In this document: positions 38,848 through 49,370 of the stretch, in pieces
Layout of the letters: each line of letters begins with the position of its first letter
How positions within the stretch are numbered: the stretch's first letter is position 1
DNA from: Rhodopseudomonas sp.
GTDB taxonomy: Bacteria; Pseudomonadota; Alphaproteobacteria; Rhizobiales; Xanthobacteraceae
Length of the DNA stretch: 64,000 nucleotides
Assembly: GCF_013377015.1 (NCBI RefSeq)
Contig: NZ_JACABA010000002.1
Location: 310,001 to 374,000, forward strand
Direction: 5' to 3'
Made by a program: the position numbers and the translations under genes
The notes under the pieces: model-generated
What the model was told of the DNA's origin: nothing
The model's input: only the letters and a program-made list of their open reading frames with translations
Database searches by the model: none

Positions 38848-40049
38848 TGCCGGAAGACGGGATCGCCGGCGCAAATTCAAAGCTGCCGCCGGTTCTCTAC
38901 ATCATCGCGCTGGCCTCGTTCGCGGCGGCGCTGTCGACCCGGGCGCTCGATCCGGTGCTGCCGCATCTCGCAGAAGATCTTCAGGTCAGCATCGCCACCG
39001 CCGCCGGGCTGTCGGCGGCCCTGGCGTTCACCTTCGCGATCATCCAGCCGGTGCTGGGCGCCGCCGCCGACCTATTTGGCAAGGCGCGGCTGATGGTGGT
39101 CTGTCTGATGCTGCTCGGGCTGTCGAACATTCTCGGCGCGATGACCTCGTCCTATACGCTGCTGCTGGCCACCCGCGTGCTCGGCGGCATCGGGGCGGGC
39201 GGGGTGTTCCCGGTCACGCTCAGCCTGACCAGCGATCTGGTCGGGCCGGACAAGCGGCAGATCGCGATCAGCCGGGTGTTGGCCGGGGCGATGACCGGCA
39301 ATCTGCTCGGCGCCACGGCGTCCGGGATCATTGGCGATTTCCTCGGCTGGCGCGGCGTGCTGGCAGTAATGGGGTTGCTGGCAATCGTGGCGTCGGTCGC
39401 GGTGGCGATCGGCTTCAAGGGTGCGGCGCTTGCCAAGCCGGCTGGCAAGGTCGATCTCGGCGTGCTCCGCGACGGCTATCGCACCATCTTCGCCAATCCG
39501 AACACGCTGATCGTGTTCTCCGCGGTGTTCATCGAAGGCTGCTGCGTGCTCGGGCTGTTTCCCTACGTCGCTTCGTTCCTGTTCGAGCTCGGCGTCACCA
39601 GCCTGTCGATCGCCGGATTGGTGCTGGCGTGTTTTGCGTTCGGCGGGCTGTTCTACACCGCGACAATCTCGACGCTGCTGCCGCGGATCGGCGTCAACTG
39701 GATGATGATTTCAGGCGGCTGTCTGATGGCGGCGCAACTGGTCGTGATCGCATTCGGTCCGTCATGGCAGGTCCAGGGCGTGAGCTTCCTGCTGATGGGG
39801 TGGGGCTTCTACCTGCTGCATGGTTCGCTGCAGGTGTTTTCCAGCGAATTGTCGCAGGACGCGCGCGCCACCGCGATGTCGCTGCATTCGTTCTTCTTCT
39901 TCATGGGGCAGACCGTGGGTCCGATCGCCTATGGTATGGGAATCTCAAATCTCGGCAAGCTGCCGACGCTGCTGGTCGCCGCCGCGATCATCCTGGCGCT
40001 GGGTCCGATCTGCGCGCGGTTCCTGCGGCAGACCGCCCCGGCGGACTGA
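38847..40049 (+). CDS. Major facilitator superfamily transporter
   Basis: A 400-residue protein with 12 predicted membrane helices. The first half carries the MFS loop 2-3 motif as GAAADLFGKARLM and helix 5 motif GNLLGATASGIIGDFLGWRG, the drug/H+ antiporter-type signature. Substrate cannot be predicted. ATG 38847 reuses the A of the kdsA stop, so it is likely co-translated with kdsA, perhaps by chance of compaction. It converges on queF with 2 bp between stops. Confidence 0.88.
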   Translation: MPEDGIAGANSKLPPVLYIIALASFAAALSTRALDPVLPHLAEDLQVSIATAAGLSAALAFTFAIIQPVLGAAADLFGKARLMVVCLMLLGLSNILGAMTSSYTLLLATRVLGGIGAGGVFPVTLSLTSDLVGPDKRQIAISRVLAGAMTGNLLGATASGIIGDFLGWRGVLAVMGLLAIVASVAVAIGFKGAALAKPAGKVDLGVLRDGYRTIFANPNTLIVFSAVFIEGCCVLGLFPYVASFLFELGVTSLSIAGLVLACFAFGGLFYTATISTLLPRIGVNWMMISGGCLMAAQLVVIAFGPSWQVQGVSFLLMGWGFYLLHGSLQVFSSELSQDARATAMSLHSFFFFMGQTVGPIAYGMGISNLGKLPTLLVAAAIILALGPICARFLRQTAPAD

Positions 40050-40051
40050 CT

Positions 40052-40528
40052 CTAACCCCGCCCGCGATAGGGTGCCACGCCTTGTTCGGGAATCCATATG
40101 CCCTTCGGCAGCCGGCCGGTCTGCCAGAACACGTCGATCGGAATCCCGCCGCGCGGATACCAGTAACCGCCGATCCGCAGCCATTTCGGCTTGATCTCTT
40201 GGGCGATCCGCTTGCCGATCGACACCGTACAGTCCTCGTGGAACGCGCCGTGGTTGCGGAAGCTGGCGATATAGAGTTTCAGCGACTTCGACTCCAGCAG
40301 CCAGGCGCCCGGCACATAGTCGATCATCAGATGGGCGAAGTCGGGCTGGCCGGTGATCGGGCACAACGAGGTGAATTCCGGCGCGGTGAAGCGCACCAGA
40401 TAATTCGTATCCTTCTGCGGATTGGGGACGCGATCGAGCGTGGCGGCATCCGGCGTCTGCGGCCACGCGACCGCGCGGCCAAGTTGCAGGCTGGCTGATT
40501 TCGGCGTTTTGCTGGGCGGTTTCGGCAT
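40052..40528 (-). CDS. queF: NADPH-dependent 7-cyano-7-deazaguanine reductase
   Basis: Reduces preQ0 to preQ1 in queuosine synthesis. The 158-residue unimodular form has the nucleophilic Cys56 in [13 protein letters not shown], the NADPH/substrate motif [20 protein letters not shown] and the trailing Asp. ATG 40528 gives a Lys/Pro-rich start, [12 protein letters not shown]; the frame extends to 40576 without support. Divergent from eno across 137 bp. I find no preQ1 riboswitch upstream. Confidence 0.95.
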   Translation of the reverse strand: MPKPPSKTPKSASLQLGRAVAWPQTPDAATLDRVPNPQKDTNYLVRFTAPEFTSLCPITGQPDFAHLMIDYVPGAWLLESKSLKLYIASFRNHGAFHEDCTVSIGKRIAQEIKPKWLRIGGYWYPRGGIPIDVFWQTGRLPKGIWIPEQGVAPYRGRG

Positions 40529-40623
40529 CGACGTCTCCGTTGTGGCCGTCTTAGCCAATAGTCGTGGCTGCGTCACGTGGTCCGGCGCCGGGCGGCCTTT
40601 TCCCGCTGGATGCGTTGCTGTAG

Positions 40624-41949
<1,326 letters not shown>

Positions 41950-41987
41950 CGCACGCCCCATCGAGCCGGCCGGCTTGAACCCTGCGC

Positions 41988-42011
41988 GTGGTTGCACCAT
42001 GGTGCGGCCAC
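41988..42011 (+). terminator. Palindrome downstream of eno
   Basis: A 24-bp nearly symmetrical element with arms GTGGTTGCACC and GGTGCGGCCAC (two G-T wobble positions in RNA), centred at 41999/42000, followed by AAAACAAAG. A 12-bp palindrome AGCCGGCCGGCT precedes it. It could end the eno transcript or be a protein-binding site in front of the next gene. Confidence 0.4.
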
Positions 42012-42034
42012 AAAACAAAGCAGGGAGATTGCGC

Positions 42035-43174
42035 GTGGGCACCGACAGCAACACTGGACTTCAACTGCGCTCGCTGATCAAGGCGAGCGGCGAACTCGAA
42101 GTGTCGCTGGCGCCGTTGCCAATTCCCGAGCCCGGCGCCGACGAGGTGCTGGTGCGGGTCGAGGCGACGCCGATCAATCCGTCCGATCTCGGCCTGCTGT
42201 TCGGCGCCGCCGATATGACCACCGCCAAGGCATCCGGCACGGCCGACGCGCCCGTGATCACCGCGACGGTGCCGCCGGCAGCGATGAAGGCGATGGCCGG
42301 CCGGCTCGATCAGCCGATGCCGGTCGGCAACGAAGGCGCTGGCACCGTGATCAAGGCCGGGTCATCGGTCGCTGCGCAGGCGCTGCTCGGCAAAACGGTG
42401 GCGATGATCGGCGGCGCGATGTACGCGCAATACCGGCTGATGAAAGCGAGCGATTGCCTGCCGCTGCCGGTCGGCACCACGCCGGCCGAGGGCGCGTCGT
42501 GCTTCGTCAATCCGCTGACCGCGCTCGGCATGGTCGAAACGATGCGGCGCGAGGGTCACAAGGCGCTGGTGCATACCGCCGCGGCATCGAACCTCGGCCA
42601 GATGCTGAACAAGATCTGCCTCAAGGACGGCATCGATCTGGTCAACATCGTCCGCTCCGAGGCGCAGGCGAAACTCCTGCGCGAGATCGGCGCCAAGTAC
42701 ATCTGCGATTCCACCGCGCCGAGTTTCATGGACGATCTGACCGCGGCGCTGGAGCAGACCGGTGCGACCATCGCGTTCGACGCGATCGGCGGCGGCAAGC
42801 TGGCCGGACAGATCCTGACCTGCATGGAGGTCGCCGCCAACAAGAGCGCCAAGGTTTACAGCCGCTACGGCTCCAGCGTTTACAAGCAAGTCTACATCTA
42901 TGGCGGGCTCGATCTGCGGCCGACCGAGCTCGTCCGCAATTTCGGCATGACCTGGGGCATCGGCGGCTGGCTGTTGTTCAACTTCTTGCAGAAGATCGGC
43001 ATGGAGGATGCCGGCAAACTGCGCGCCCGCGTCGCCGCCGAAATCAAGACCACCTTCGCCAGTCACTACACCCGCGTGGTGTCGCTGCAGGAGGCGCTGC
43101 AACTGGACAATATCGCGACCTACAACAAGCGCGCCACCGGCGAGAAGTTCCTGATCGACCCGAGCAAGCGCTGA
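42035..43174 (+). CDS. Zinc-type alcohol dehydrogenase/quinone oxidoreductase-like protein
   Basis: MDR-superfamily oxidoreductase of 379 residues with a GroES-like N-terminal half (EVLVRVEATPINPSDLGLLF) and a Rossmann half (ALVHTAAASNLGQMLNKICL, where the usual GxGxxG is replaced by AAASNLG). No zinc-ligand Cys cluster is visible, so a zinc-independent quinone- or enoyl-reductase role is more likely. I choose GTG 42035, with CAGGGAG upstream; ATG 41999 lies inside the palindrome. It converges on the LysE gene, 3 bp between stops. Confidence 0.85.
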   Translation: MGTDSNTGLQLRSLIKASGELEVSLAPLPIPEPGADEVLVRVEATPINPSDLGLLFGAADMTTAKASGTADAPVITATVPPAAMKAMAGRLDQPMPVGNEGAGTVIKAGSSVAAQALLGKTVAMIGGAMYAQYRLMKASDCLPLPVGTTPAEGASCFVNPLTALGMVETMRREGHKALVHTAAASNLGQMLNKICLKDGIDLVNIVRSEAQAKLLREIGAKYICDSTAPSFMDDLTAALEQTGATIAFDAIGGGKLAGQILTCMEVAANKSAKVYSRYGSSVYKQVYIYGGLDLRPTELVRNFGMTWGIGGWLLFNFLQKIGMEDAGKLRARVAAEIKTTFASHYTRVVSLQEALQLDNIATYNKRATGEKFLIDPSKR

Positions 43175-43177
43175 GCG

Positions 43178-43792
43178 TCAGCGCTCGGCGAATGCCAGCC
43201 TGGCGCCGAGCGCGACGAATGCCGCGGCGAAGGAGCGACGCATCCAGGTCAGCACGCGGGGCCGCGAGATGACATGGTCGCGTACCGATGCGGAGAACAG
43301 CCCGTAGCCGACGAACACGACAAACGTCATCAGCATGAAGATGGCGCTCAGCGTCAGCATCTGCGGCAACGGGTGCACGGCGTCGGCAGGCACGAATTGC
43401 GGCAGGAACGCCAGAAAGAAGATCGACAGTTTCGGATTGAGGATGTTGATCAGGATGCCGGTGATCGTGACCTGCGCCGCCGACTGCGCGCCGGTCTCCT
43501 TTTCCACCTGCAGGGCGCCGCGCTCCTGCAGCGTGGTCCAGGCCATGTACAGCAGATAGGCGACGCCGAGATATTTGAAGGTCTGGAACGCCAGCGCGCT
43601 GGTGTGCAGCAGCGCCGCCAGCCCCATGATCGCCGCCGCCATGTGCGGCACGATGCCGATGGTGCAGCCGAACGCGGCCACCACGCTGGCGCGCGAGCCG
43701 CGCGAGAGTCCCGCCGCCAGCGTATAGAGGACGCCGGTGCCGGGTGAGGCGATCACGATCAGCGACGTGATCAGGAATTCGATGCTCACCAT
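43178..43792 (-). CDS. LysE/RhtB-family exporter
   Basis: Inner-membrane amino-acid or metabolite exporter of 204 residues with about six hydrophobic segments. The N-terminal signature SPGTGVLYTLAAGLSRGSRA is the LysE/RhtB motif, and GILINILNPKLSIFFLAFLPQF matches the family's second block. ATG 43792 places the first helix at the start. Substrate is unknown. Divergent from the FMN reductase gene across 267 bp in which I see nothing distinct. Confidence 0.92.
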   Translation of the reverse strand: MVSIEFLITSLIVIASPGTGVLYTLAAGLSRGSRASVVAAFGCTIGIVPHMAAAIMGLAALLHTSALAFQTFKYLGVAYLLYMAWTTLQERGALQVEKETGAQSAAQVTITGILINILNPKLSIFFLAFLPQFVPADAVHPLPQMLTLSAIFMLMTFVVFVGYGLFSASVRDHVISRPRVLTWMRRSFAAAFVALGARLAFAER

Positions 43793-44059
43793 GCCAACGC
43801 CCCGGTCGCGATCGGTCCGCCCGCCTTGCGGGCTGCATCTCAGATAATCACGGACCGCGCATTGTCGAATTCGACAAAGGGCGGAAGCTGGAGGCGGGGA
43901 CCGCGTCGGATCGAGGCGATCCACACCCCACCGCCGCTGAATCGATCAAGACTTCGTCATTGCGACGCAACGGCAATACATGCACTTGCATCTTTTTGGC
44001 GGTGGGCTAGCGTCGCGGCTCTTCCGCCTTTCGGCATCATCTCGTCAGGACCCACCACC

Positions 44060-44617
44060 ATGACCACTCCGTACAACGTCGCCGTCATCGTCGGCAGCCT
44101 TCGCAAACAGGCGTTCTCGCTCAGGATCGCCCACGCCTTTGCCAAGCTCGCGCCAGCATCACTGAAACTGAACGTGGTGACGCTCCACGACATCTCGTTC
44201 TTCAATCAGGACCTCGAGGCCAGCCCGCCCGCCGACTGGCTGGCTTTTCGCGCGCTGTTGCAGGCCTCCGATGCGGTGCTGTACGTGACCCCCGAATACA
44301 ACCGCTCGATCCCGGGCGTGCTGAAGAACGCCATCGACGTCGCTTCACGGCCCTACGGCAAGAGTTCGTTGCTGGGCAAGCCGACCGGCATCGTCAGCAA
44401 TTCGCCGGGACCGCTCGGCGGCGTCAGTGCCGCCAAGCACCTGCAGCAGATCCTGCCCGGCATCAGCGGGCCGATTATGCAGCAGCCGGAAATCTATCTC
44501 AACGCGATCGGCGACGCGTTCGACGAGGCCGGGGAGCTGACCAAGGAGTCGCTGCGGCCGGTATTGCAGCAATATATCGACGCCTTCGCCGCCTGGATCG
44601 CCCAGCAGAAGAAATAG
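44060..44617 (+). CDS. NADPH-dependent FMN reductase-family protein
   Basis: Flavodoxin-like reductase of 185 residues. VAVIVGSLRKQAFSLRIA is the phosphate-binding loop for FMN; YVTPEYNRSIPGVLKNAIDVASR and SNSPGPLGGVSAAKHLQQIL are the other conserved segments. Family members include chromate and quinone reductases; the physiological substrate is undefined. ATG 44060 is the first start with the complete beta-1 strand. Followed by an 11-bp hairpin ahead of ftsB. Confidence 0.93.
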   Translation: MTTPYNVAVIVGSLRKQAFSLRIAHAFAKLAPASLKLNVVTLHDISFFNQDLEASPPADWLAFRALLQASDAVLYVTPEYNRSIPGVLKNAIDVASRPYGKSSLLGKPTGIVSNSPGPLGGVSAAKHLQQILPGISGPIMQQPEIYLNAIGDAFDEAGELTKESLRPVLQQYIDAFAAWIAQQKK

Positions 44618-44635
44618 CAGCCCCCGGACCGATCG

Positions 44636-44666
44636 CAGCGCGGTTAGGGCTCTCTTAACCGCGCTG
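44636..44666 (+). terminator. Long hairpin between FMN reductase gene and ftsB
   Basis: Perfect 11-bp stem, CAGCGCGGTTA (44636-44646) with TAACCGCGCTG (44656-44666), 9-nt loop. It begins 19 nt after the upstream stop and ends 15 nt before the ftsB start. No T-run. Either a terminator for the upstream gene or a leader structure for ftsB. Confidence 0.55.
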
Positions 44667-44681
44667 TCGCATGTTTGCGCT

Positions 44682-44999
44682 ATGGTTTCGCGCAGCCGCC
44701 TCAAATCGTTCCTCACCGGCATCGCCCTGTATGCGATGGCGGCGGCTATGGTCGGCTATTTCGGCGTCAACGCCTATACCGGCAAGTACGGTCTGAACGC
44801 GCGGCAGGAACTCGATCAGGAAATCATCTCCCTGACCTCGGAGCTGGAGCGACTGAAGCAGGAGCGCGCCAAGGGCGAGCAGCAGGTGTCGTTGCTGCGG
44901 TCGGAACGCGTCGACCCCGACATGCTCGACGAACGGGTACGCTATCAGCTCGATTACGTGAACCCAGCCGATCTGGTTCGCGTCCTGCCGCCGCGCTGA
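44682..44999 (+). CDS. ftsB: Septum formation initiator, FtsB/DivIC family
   Basis: Bitopic division protein that bridges FtsQ and FtsL. The 105 residues have one membrane helix (about 9-27, FLTGIALYAMAAAMVGYFG), a coiled coil (about 38-75, LDQEIISLTSELERLKQERAKGEQQ) and the conserved C-terminal ERVRYQL. ATG 44682 has no evident Shine-Dalgarno sequence, and the region just upstream folds into a hairpin. Location between eno and pdhA is usual for alphaproteobacteria. Confidence 0.9.
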   Translation: MVSRSRLKSFLTGIALYAMAAAMVGYFGVNAYTGKYGLNARQELDQEIISLTSELERLKQERAKGEQQVSLLRSERVDPDMLDERVRYQLDYVNPADLVRVLPPR

Positions 45000-45031
45000 T
45001 TCCGCAAATTCCAAAATCGCGCAAAAACCAT

Positions 45032-45046
45032 CGCGAAAGTTTCGCG
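45032..45046 (+). repeat. Short inverted repeat between ftsB and pdhA
   Basis: CGCGAA (45032-45037), AGT, TTCGCG (45041-45046). It lies 33 nt after ftsB and about 107 nt before pdhA. Could be the ftsB terminator or an operator for the pdh cluster; function inferred only from position. Confidence 0.35.
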
Positions 45047-45152
45047 CCGCGTTGCACTGCGGCATAGCGAGCGCGGTGTAACGCCACGCAATCCTTTCAT
45101 GGTGATTTGAGTTGCGGTAGACAGGCTGATCTATCCTCTCATCGGAATCGCC

Positions 45153-46184
45153 ATGGCTGCACCTAAGAAGAGCGTCGCGAAAGAGACAGGACAGGACAAA
45201 GGCAACGGCGCGGATCTGCCGGTACCTGACTTCACCAAGGACCAGGACCTGCGCGCGTTCCGCGACATGCTGCTGATTCGAAGGTTCGAGGAAAAGGCCG
45301 GCCAGCTCTACGGCATGGGCGCGATCGGCGGGTTCTGCCATCTCTATATCGGCCAGGAAGCGATCGTCGTCGGCATGCAGATGGCACTGAAGGACGGCGA
45401 TCAGGTCATCACCGGCTATCGTGATCACGGCCATATGCTGGCCTGCGGGATGGACGCCAAGGGGGTGATGGCCGAACTGACCGGACGCCATGGCGGCTAT
45501 TCCAAGGGCAAGGGCGGCTCCATGCACATGTTCAGCAAGGAGAAGAATTTCTACGGCGGCCACGGCATCGTCGGCGCTCAGGTCTCGCTCGGTACCGGTC
45601 TCGCCTTCGCCAACCGCTATCGCGGCAACGACAATGTCAGCCTGGCCTATTTCGGCGACGGCGCCTCCAATCAGGGCCAGGTCTATGAGAGCTTCAACAT
45701 GGCGGAGCTGTGGAAGCTGCCGGTGATCTACATCATCGAGAACAACCGCTATGCGATGGGCACCTCGGTAACGCGCGCCTCGGCGCAGACCGATTTCTCC
45801 AAGCGCGGTATCTCCTTCAATATTCCCGGCGTGCAGGTCGACGGCATGGACGTACGCGCGGTGAAGGCCGCCGGCGACAAGGCGGTCGCCTGGTGTCGCG
45901 GCGGCAACGGGCCGTTCATCCTCGAGATGCAGACCTATCGCTATCGCGGCCATTCGATGTCGGACCCGGCGAAGTATCGCACCCGCGAGGAGGTCGACAA
46001 GGTCCGCCACGACTCCGACCCGATCGAGCAAGTGCGCAACCGTCTGCTGGCGCTGAAGCTGAGCGAGCAGGATCTCAAGGCGGTCGATGCCGAAGTGCGC
46101 GACATCGTCAATGCGGCCGCGGAGTTCGCGCAGCACGATCCGGAGCCCGACGCCGCCGAATTATGGACCGATGTGTATCGCTAG
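45153..46184 (+). CDS. pdhA: Pyruvate dehydrogenase E1 component, alpha subunit
   Basis: With PdhB forms the heterotetrameric E1 that decarboxylates pyruvate on thiamine diphosphate. The 343-residue protein has the ThDP site GDGASNQGQVYESFNMAELW followed by IIENNRYAMGTS, and the phosphorylation-loop-like region YRYRGHSMSDPAKYRTREEV. A 25-residue Lys-rich N terminus precedes the fold. ATG 45153. First gene of the PDH cluster; product feeds gltA. Confidence 0.97.
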   Translation: MAAPKKSVAKETGQDKGNGADLPVPDFTKDQDLRAFRDMLLIRRFEEKAGQLYGMGAIGGFCHLYIGQEAIVVGMQMALKDGDQVITGYRDHGHMLACGMDAKGVMAELTGRHGGYSKGKGGSMHMFSKEKNFYGGHGIVGAQVSLGTGLAFANRYRGNDNVSLAYFGDGASNQGQVYESFNMAELWKLPVIYIIENNRYAMGTSVTRASAQTDFSKRGISFNIPGVQVDGMDVRAVKAAGDKAVAWCRGGNGPFILEMQTYRYRGHSMSDPAKYRTREEVDKVRHDSDPIEQVRNRLLALKLSEQDLKAVDAEVRDIVNAAAEFAQHDPEPDAAELWTDVYR

Positions 46185-46237
46185 AGCCGCGCGCGACGTG
46201 CCGCCGACTGCTGTGACCGAATGACTCCGGAGCCAAT

Positions 46238-47665
46238 ATGCCGATTCAAGTCCTGATGCCCGCGCTGTCGCCGACCATGGAGAAGGGCAACCTGTCGAAA
46301 TGGCTGAAGAAGGAAGGCGAGGCGATCAAGTCCGGCGACGTGATCGCGGAAATCGAGACCGACAAGGCGACGATGGAAGTCGAGGCCACCGACGAGGGTA
46401 CGCTCGGCAAGATCCTGATCCCCGAAGGCACCAATGACGTCGCGGTCAATACCCCGATCGCGACGATCCTGAGCGAGGGCGAAAGCGCCTCCGATCTGGG
46501 CAAGGCGCCGACCGCAAAGCCCGCCGCATCCTTCGAGACGCCGGCTCCTCAGGATGAGGGAGCAGCACGTGCGGCAACGGCAGAGTCGCGCAGCCCTCAC
46601 CCTGAGGAGGGCGCGACAGCGCCCGTCGCGAAGGGCGCGGGCGTTCAGGCGGCCGCAGATCCGGAGATCCCAGCCGGCACCGAGATGGTGACGATGACGA
46701 TCCGCGAGGCGCTGCGCGACGCGATGGCGGAAGAAATGCGCCGCGATCCCGACGTCTTCATCATGGGCGAGGAGGTGGCGGAATATCAGGGCGCCTACAA
46801 GGTGACGCAGGGGCTGTTGCAGGAATTCGGCGACACGCGGGTGATCGACACCCCGATCACCGAGCACGGCTTTGCCGGCGTCGGCGTCGGCGCGGCGATG
46901 GCCGGGCTGAAGCCGATCGTCGAATTCATGACTTTCAATTTCGCCATGCAGGCGATCGACCAGATCATCAACTCCGCCGCCAAGACGCTGTACATGTCGG
47001 GCGGCCAGATGGGCTGTTCGATCGTGTTTCGCGGCCCGAACGGCGCGGCGGCCCGCGTCGGTGCGCAGCATAGCCAGGACTACTCGGCCTGGTACTCGCA
47101 GATCCCCGGACTGAAGGTGAGATCGCCATCTACCGCCGCCGACTACAAGGGCCTGTTGAAGGCCGCTATCCGCGATCCAAATCCGGTGGTGTTTCTCGAA
47201 AACGAGATGCTGTACGGCCATTCCGGCGAGGTGCCGAAGCTCGACGACTATGTGATCCCGATCGGCAAGGCGAAGGTGGCGCGCGCCGGTAACCATGTCA
47301 CGCTGATCTCGTGGTCGAACGGCATGACCTACGCGCTGAAGGCCGCCGAGGAACTGGCGAAAGACGGAATCGAGGCCGAAGTGATCGACCTGCGCACGCT
47401 GCGGCCGCTCGACACCGAGACCATCATCGCCTCGGTGAAGAAGACCGGGCGCGCGGTCACGGTCGAGGAAGGCTGGCAGCAGAACGGCGTCGGCGCGGAA
47501 ATCGCCGCACGAATCATGGAGCACGCCTTCGACTATCTCGACGCGCCGGTCGGCCGTGTCTCGGGCAAGGACGTGCCGATGCCTTACGCCGCCAATCTCG
47601 AGAAGCTGGCGTTGCCCAGCGTGGCCGAGGTGGTCGAGGCCGCCAAAGCCGTTTGCTATCGCTGA
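46238..47665 (+). CDS. pdhB: Pyruvate dehydrogenase E1 component, beta subunit, with N-terminal lipoyl domain
   Basis: The 475-residue protein fuses a lipoyl domain (1-80; lipoyl-Lys43 in [11 protein letters not shown]) through a low-complexity linker to the E1-beta fold (from about 147; [33 protein letters not shown], the transketolase C domain near the end). Lipoylated PdhB is known in rhizobia and relatives. The linker at about 103-133 is encoded by a palindromic repeat-like element (see that entry). ATG 46238 follows CGGAG. 53 nt after pdhA. Confidence 0.97.
   Translation: MPIQVLMPALSPTMEKGNLSKWLKKEGEAIKSGDVIAEIETDKATMEVEATDEGTLGKILIPEGTNDVAVNTPIATILSEGESASDLGKAPTAKPAASFETPAPQDEGAARAATAESRSPHPEEGATAPVAKGAGVQAAADPEIPAGTEMVTMTIREALRDAMAEEMRRDPDVFIMGEEVAEYQGAYKVTQGLLQEFGDTRVIDTPITEHGFAGVGVGAAMAGLKPIVEFMTFNFAMQAIDQIINSAAKTLYMSGGQMGCSIVFRGPNGAAARVGAQHSQDYSAWYSQIPGLKVRSPSTAADYKGLLKAAIRDPNPVVFLENEMLYGHSGEVPKLDDYVIPIGKAKVARAGNHVTLISWSNGMTYALKAAEELAKDGIEAEVIDLRTLRPLDTETIIASVKKTGRAVTVEEGWQQNGVGAEIAARIMEHAFDYLDAPVGRVSGKDVPMPYAANLEKLALPSVAEVVEAAKAVCYR
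46545..46635 (+). repeat. Palindromic repeat-like element inside pdhB
   Basis: CTCCTCAGGATGAGGG (46545-46560) is matched in inverse orientation by CCCTCACCCTGAGGAG (46594-46609), 15 of 16 positions. It is followed by a second stem, GGGCGC (46609-46614) with GCGCCC (46619-46624), loop GACA, then CGTCGCGAAGG. From memory this resembles the abundant intergenic palindromes of Bradyrhizobiaceae with a CCTGAGGAG...CGAAGG pattern. Here it is translated in frame as part of the PdhB linker. The stems are seen; the family match needs a search. Confidence 0.65.
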
Positions 47666-47682
47666 CAGGGCAGGGCCGACAC

Positions 47683-49023
47683 ATGCCGATCAACATTCTG
47701 ATGCCCGCGCTGTCGCCCACCATGGAGAAGGGCAACCTTTCGAGATGGCTGAAGAAGGAGGGCGACAAGGTCAAGAGCGGCGATGTGATCGCCGAGATCG
47801 AGACCGACAAGGCGACCATGGAGGTCGAGGCGGTCGACGACGGCACCATCGCGAAGATCGTGGTGCCGGAAGGCACCCAGGACGTGCCGGTGAATGACAT
47901 CATCGCGGTGCTGGCCGGCGAGGGCGAGGATGCGAAGGCCGCGGGGGGAGGGGCCTCCGCAGCCAAGCCGGCCCCGGCTGCCGAAGTGCCCGCGCCGAGG
48001 CCTGCCGCGGCACCAGCGCCTGCCATACCCGCAGCCAAGCCAGCGGTCGCTGCTGCGCCTGCTTCAGCACAAGCAGTTACGCCGCAAGCCAACGGTGCGC
48101 GCGCCTTTGCGTCGCCGCTAGCCCGGCGCCTCGCAAAAGACGCCGGCATCGAGTTGTCGCGCATCAATGGCTCCGGGCCGCATGGCCGGGTCATCGCGCG
48201 CGACGTCGAGCAAGCGAAAGCCGGCGGCGGCTTGAAGGCACCAGCCGCGGCTCCGTCCGCCGCGCCTGCGCTCGCGCCATCGATGTCGGACCAACAGATC
48301 CGCGCGCTGTATCCGGACGGCAGCTACGAGGTGATACCGCACGACGGCATGCGCCGCACCATCGCGCAACGGCTGACGCAATCGGTGCAGACCATCCCGC
48401 ATTTCTATCTGACGATGGACTGCAACATCGACAGCCTGCTCGCCGCGCGCGAGCAGATCAATGCCGCCGCACCGAAGGACAAGGACGGCAAGCCGGCCTA
48501 CAAGCTCTCGGTCAACGACTTCGTCATCAAGGCGATGGCGGTGGCGCTGCAGCGGATTCCAAACGCCAATGTCAGCTGGACCGACGGCGGCATGCTGAAT
48601 CACAAGCATTCCGATATCGGCGTAGCAGTAGCGATGCCAGGTGGGCTGATTACCCCGATCATTCGCAGCGCCGAGACGCTGCCGCTATCGGTGATTTCCA
48701 GCCAGATGAAGGATTTTGCCGCCCGCGCCCGGGCGCGCAAACTGAAGCCGGAAGAATATCAGGGTGGCACCACCGCGGTGTCCAACCTCGGCATGTACGG
48801 CATCAAGGACTTTACCGCGGTGATCAATCCGCCGCACGCCACGATCCTCGCGGTCGGCACCGGCGAGCAGCGCGCCATCGTGCGCGACGGCAAGATCGAA
48901 GCGGCCACGATCATGAGCGTGACGCTGAGCTGCGATCATCGCGCGGTCGACGGCGCGCTCGGCGCCGAGCTGATCGGCGCGCTCAAGCTGCTGATCGAGA
49001 ACCCCGTGATGATGATGGTGTGA
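47683..49023 (+). CDS. pdhC: Pyruvate dehydrogenase E2, dihydrolipoamide acetyltransferase
   Basis: Core of the PDH complex, transfers acetyl groups to CoA. The 446-residue protein has one lipoyl domain (Lys43 in [11 protein letters not shown]), an Ala/Pro-rich linker (about 85-140), a peripheral subunit-binding domain (ASPLARRLAKDAGIELSRI), another linker, and the catalytic domain ending with the active-site DHRAVDGALGAEL. The first 28 residues are nearly identical to those of PdhB, so the two lipoyl domains share a duplication. ATG 47683, 17 nt after pdhB. Confidence 0.97.
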   Translation: MPINILMPALSPTMEKGNLSRWLKKEGDKVKSGDVIAEIETDKATMEVEAVDDGTIAKIVVPEGTQDVPVNDIIAVLAGEGEDAKAAGGGASAAKPAPAAEVPAPRPAAAPAPAIPAAKPAVAAAPASAQAVTPQANGARAFASPLARRLAKDAGIELSRINGSGPHGRVIARDVEQAKAGGGLKAPAAAPSAAPALAPSMSDQQIRALYPDGSYEVIPHDGMRRTIAQRLTQSVQTIPHFYLTMDCNIDSLLAAREQINAAAPKDKDGKPAYKLSVNDFVIKAMAVALQRIPNANVSWTDGGMLNHKHSDIGVAVAMPGGLITPIIRSAETLPLSVISSQMKDFAARARARKLKPEEYQGGTTAVSNLGMYGIKDFTAVINPPHATILAVGTGEQRAIVRDGKIEAATIMSVTLSCDHRAVDGALGAELIGALKLLIENPVMMMV

Positions 49024-49364
49024 ATGTGATGCGGAGCGCGTTGATGCCGACACTCGCCCGCATTGCGGCAGCGGGGCTCGCGGTGACGTGGGTCAGTCTG
49101 TCCGCGCACGCCGAACCGCCTCCGCATTTCACGATTTGGCAAGAGTTTGGAGCGGTGACATCGGAATTAGACATCCCGCACACACTCGGCGTGGTCGATC
49201 GAATCGAGCGGCTGCCCAACGGGAAGTATCAAGTACGCAGCGGCGCCTGCTTTGTCGAAGTGTCCATCAGCCGCGAACCCACGCGGGACTCCGATGGCCA
49301 ACCGCTGCCTGGGGCGTCGCGAATCTCAAGAGTCGACATTTCCGACAAGCGCTGCGATCGGTAG
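49020..49364 (+). CDS. Small secreted protein between pdhC and lpdA
   Basis: Unrecognised 114-residue protein. A signal peptide is evident (about 9-31, hydrophobic core with AHAEPPP cleavage), followed by a short beta-rich domain with Cys residues (SGACFVEV and DKRCDR) that may pair. GTG 49020 overlaps the pdhC stop by 4 nt; GTG 49026 or ATG 49029 are alternatives and the last fits the signal peptide best. Likely cotranscribed with pdhC, yet the product is predicted to be exported, so it has no obvious PDH role. Confidence 0.65.
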   Translation: MNVMRSALMPTLARIAAAGLAVTWVSLSAHAEPPPHFTIWQEFGAVTSELDIPHTLGVVDRIERLPNGKYQVRSGACFVEVSISREPTRDSDGQPLPGASRISRVDISDKRCDR

Positions 49365-49370
49365 CTGCCG

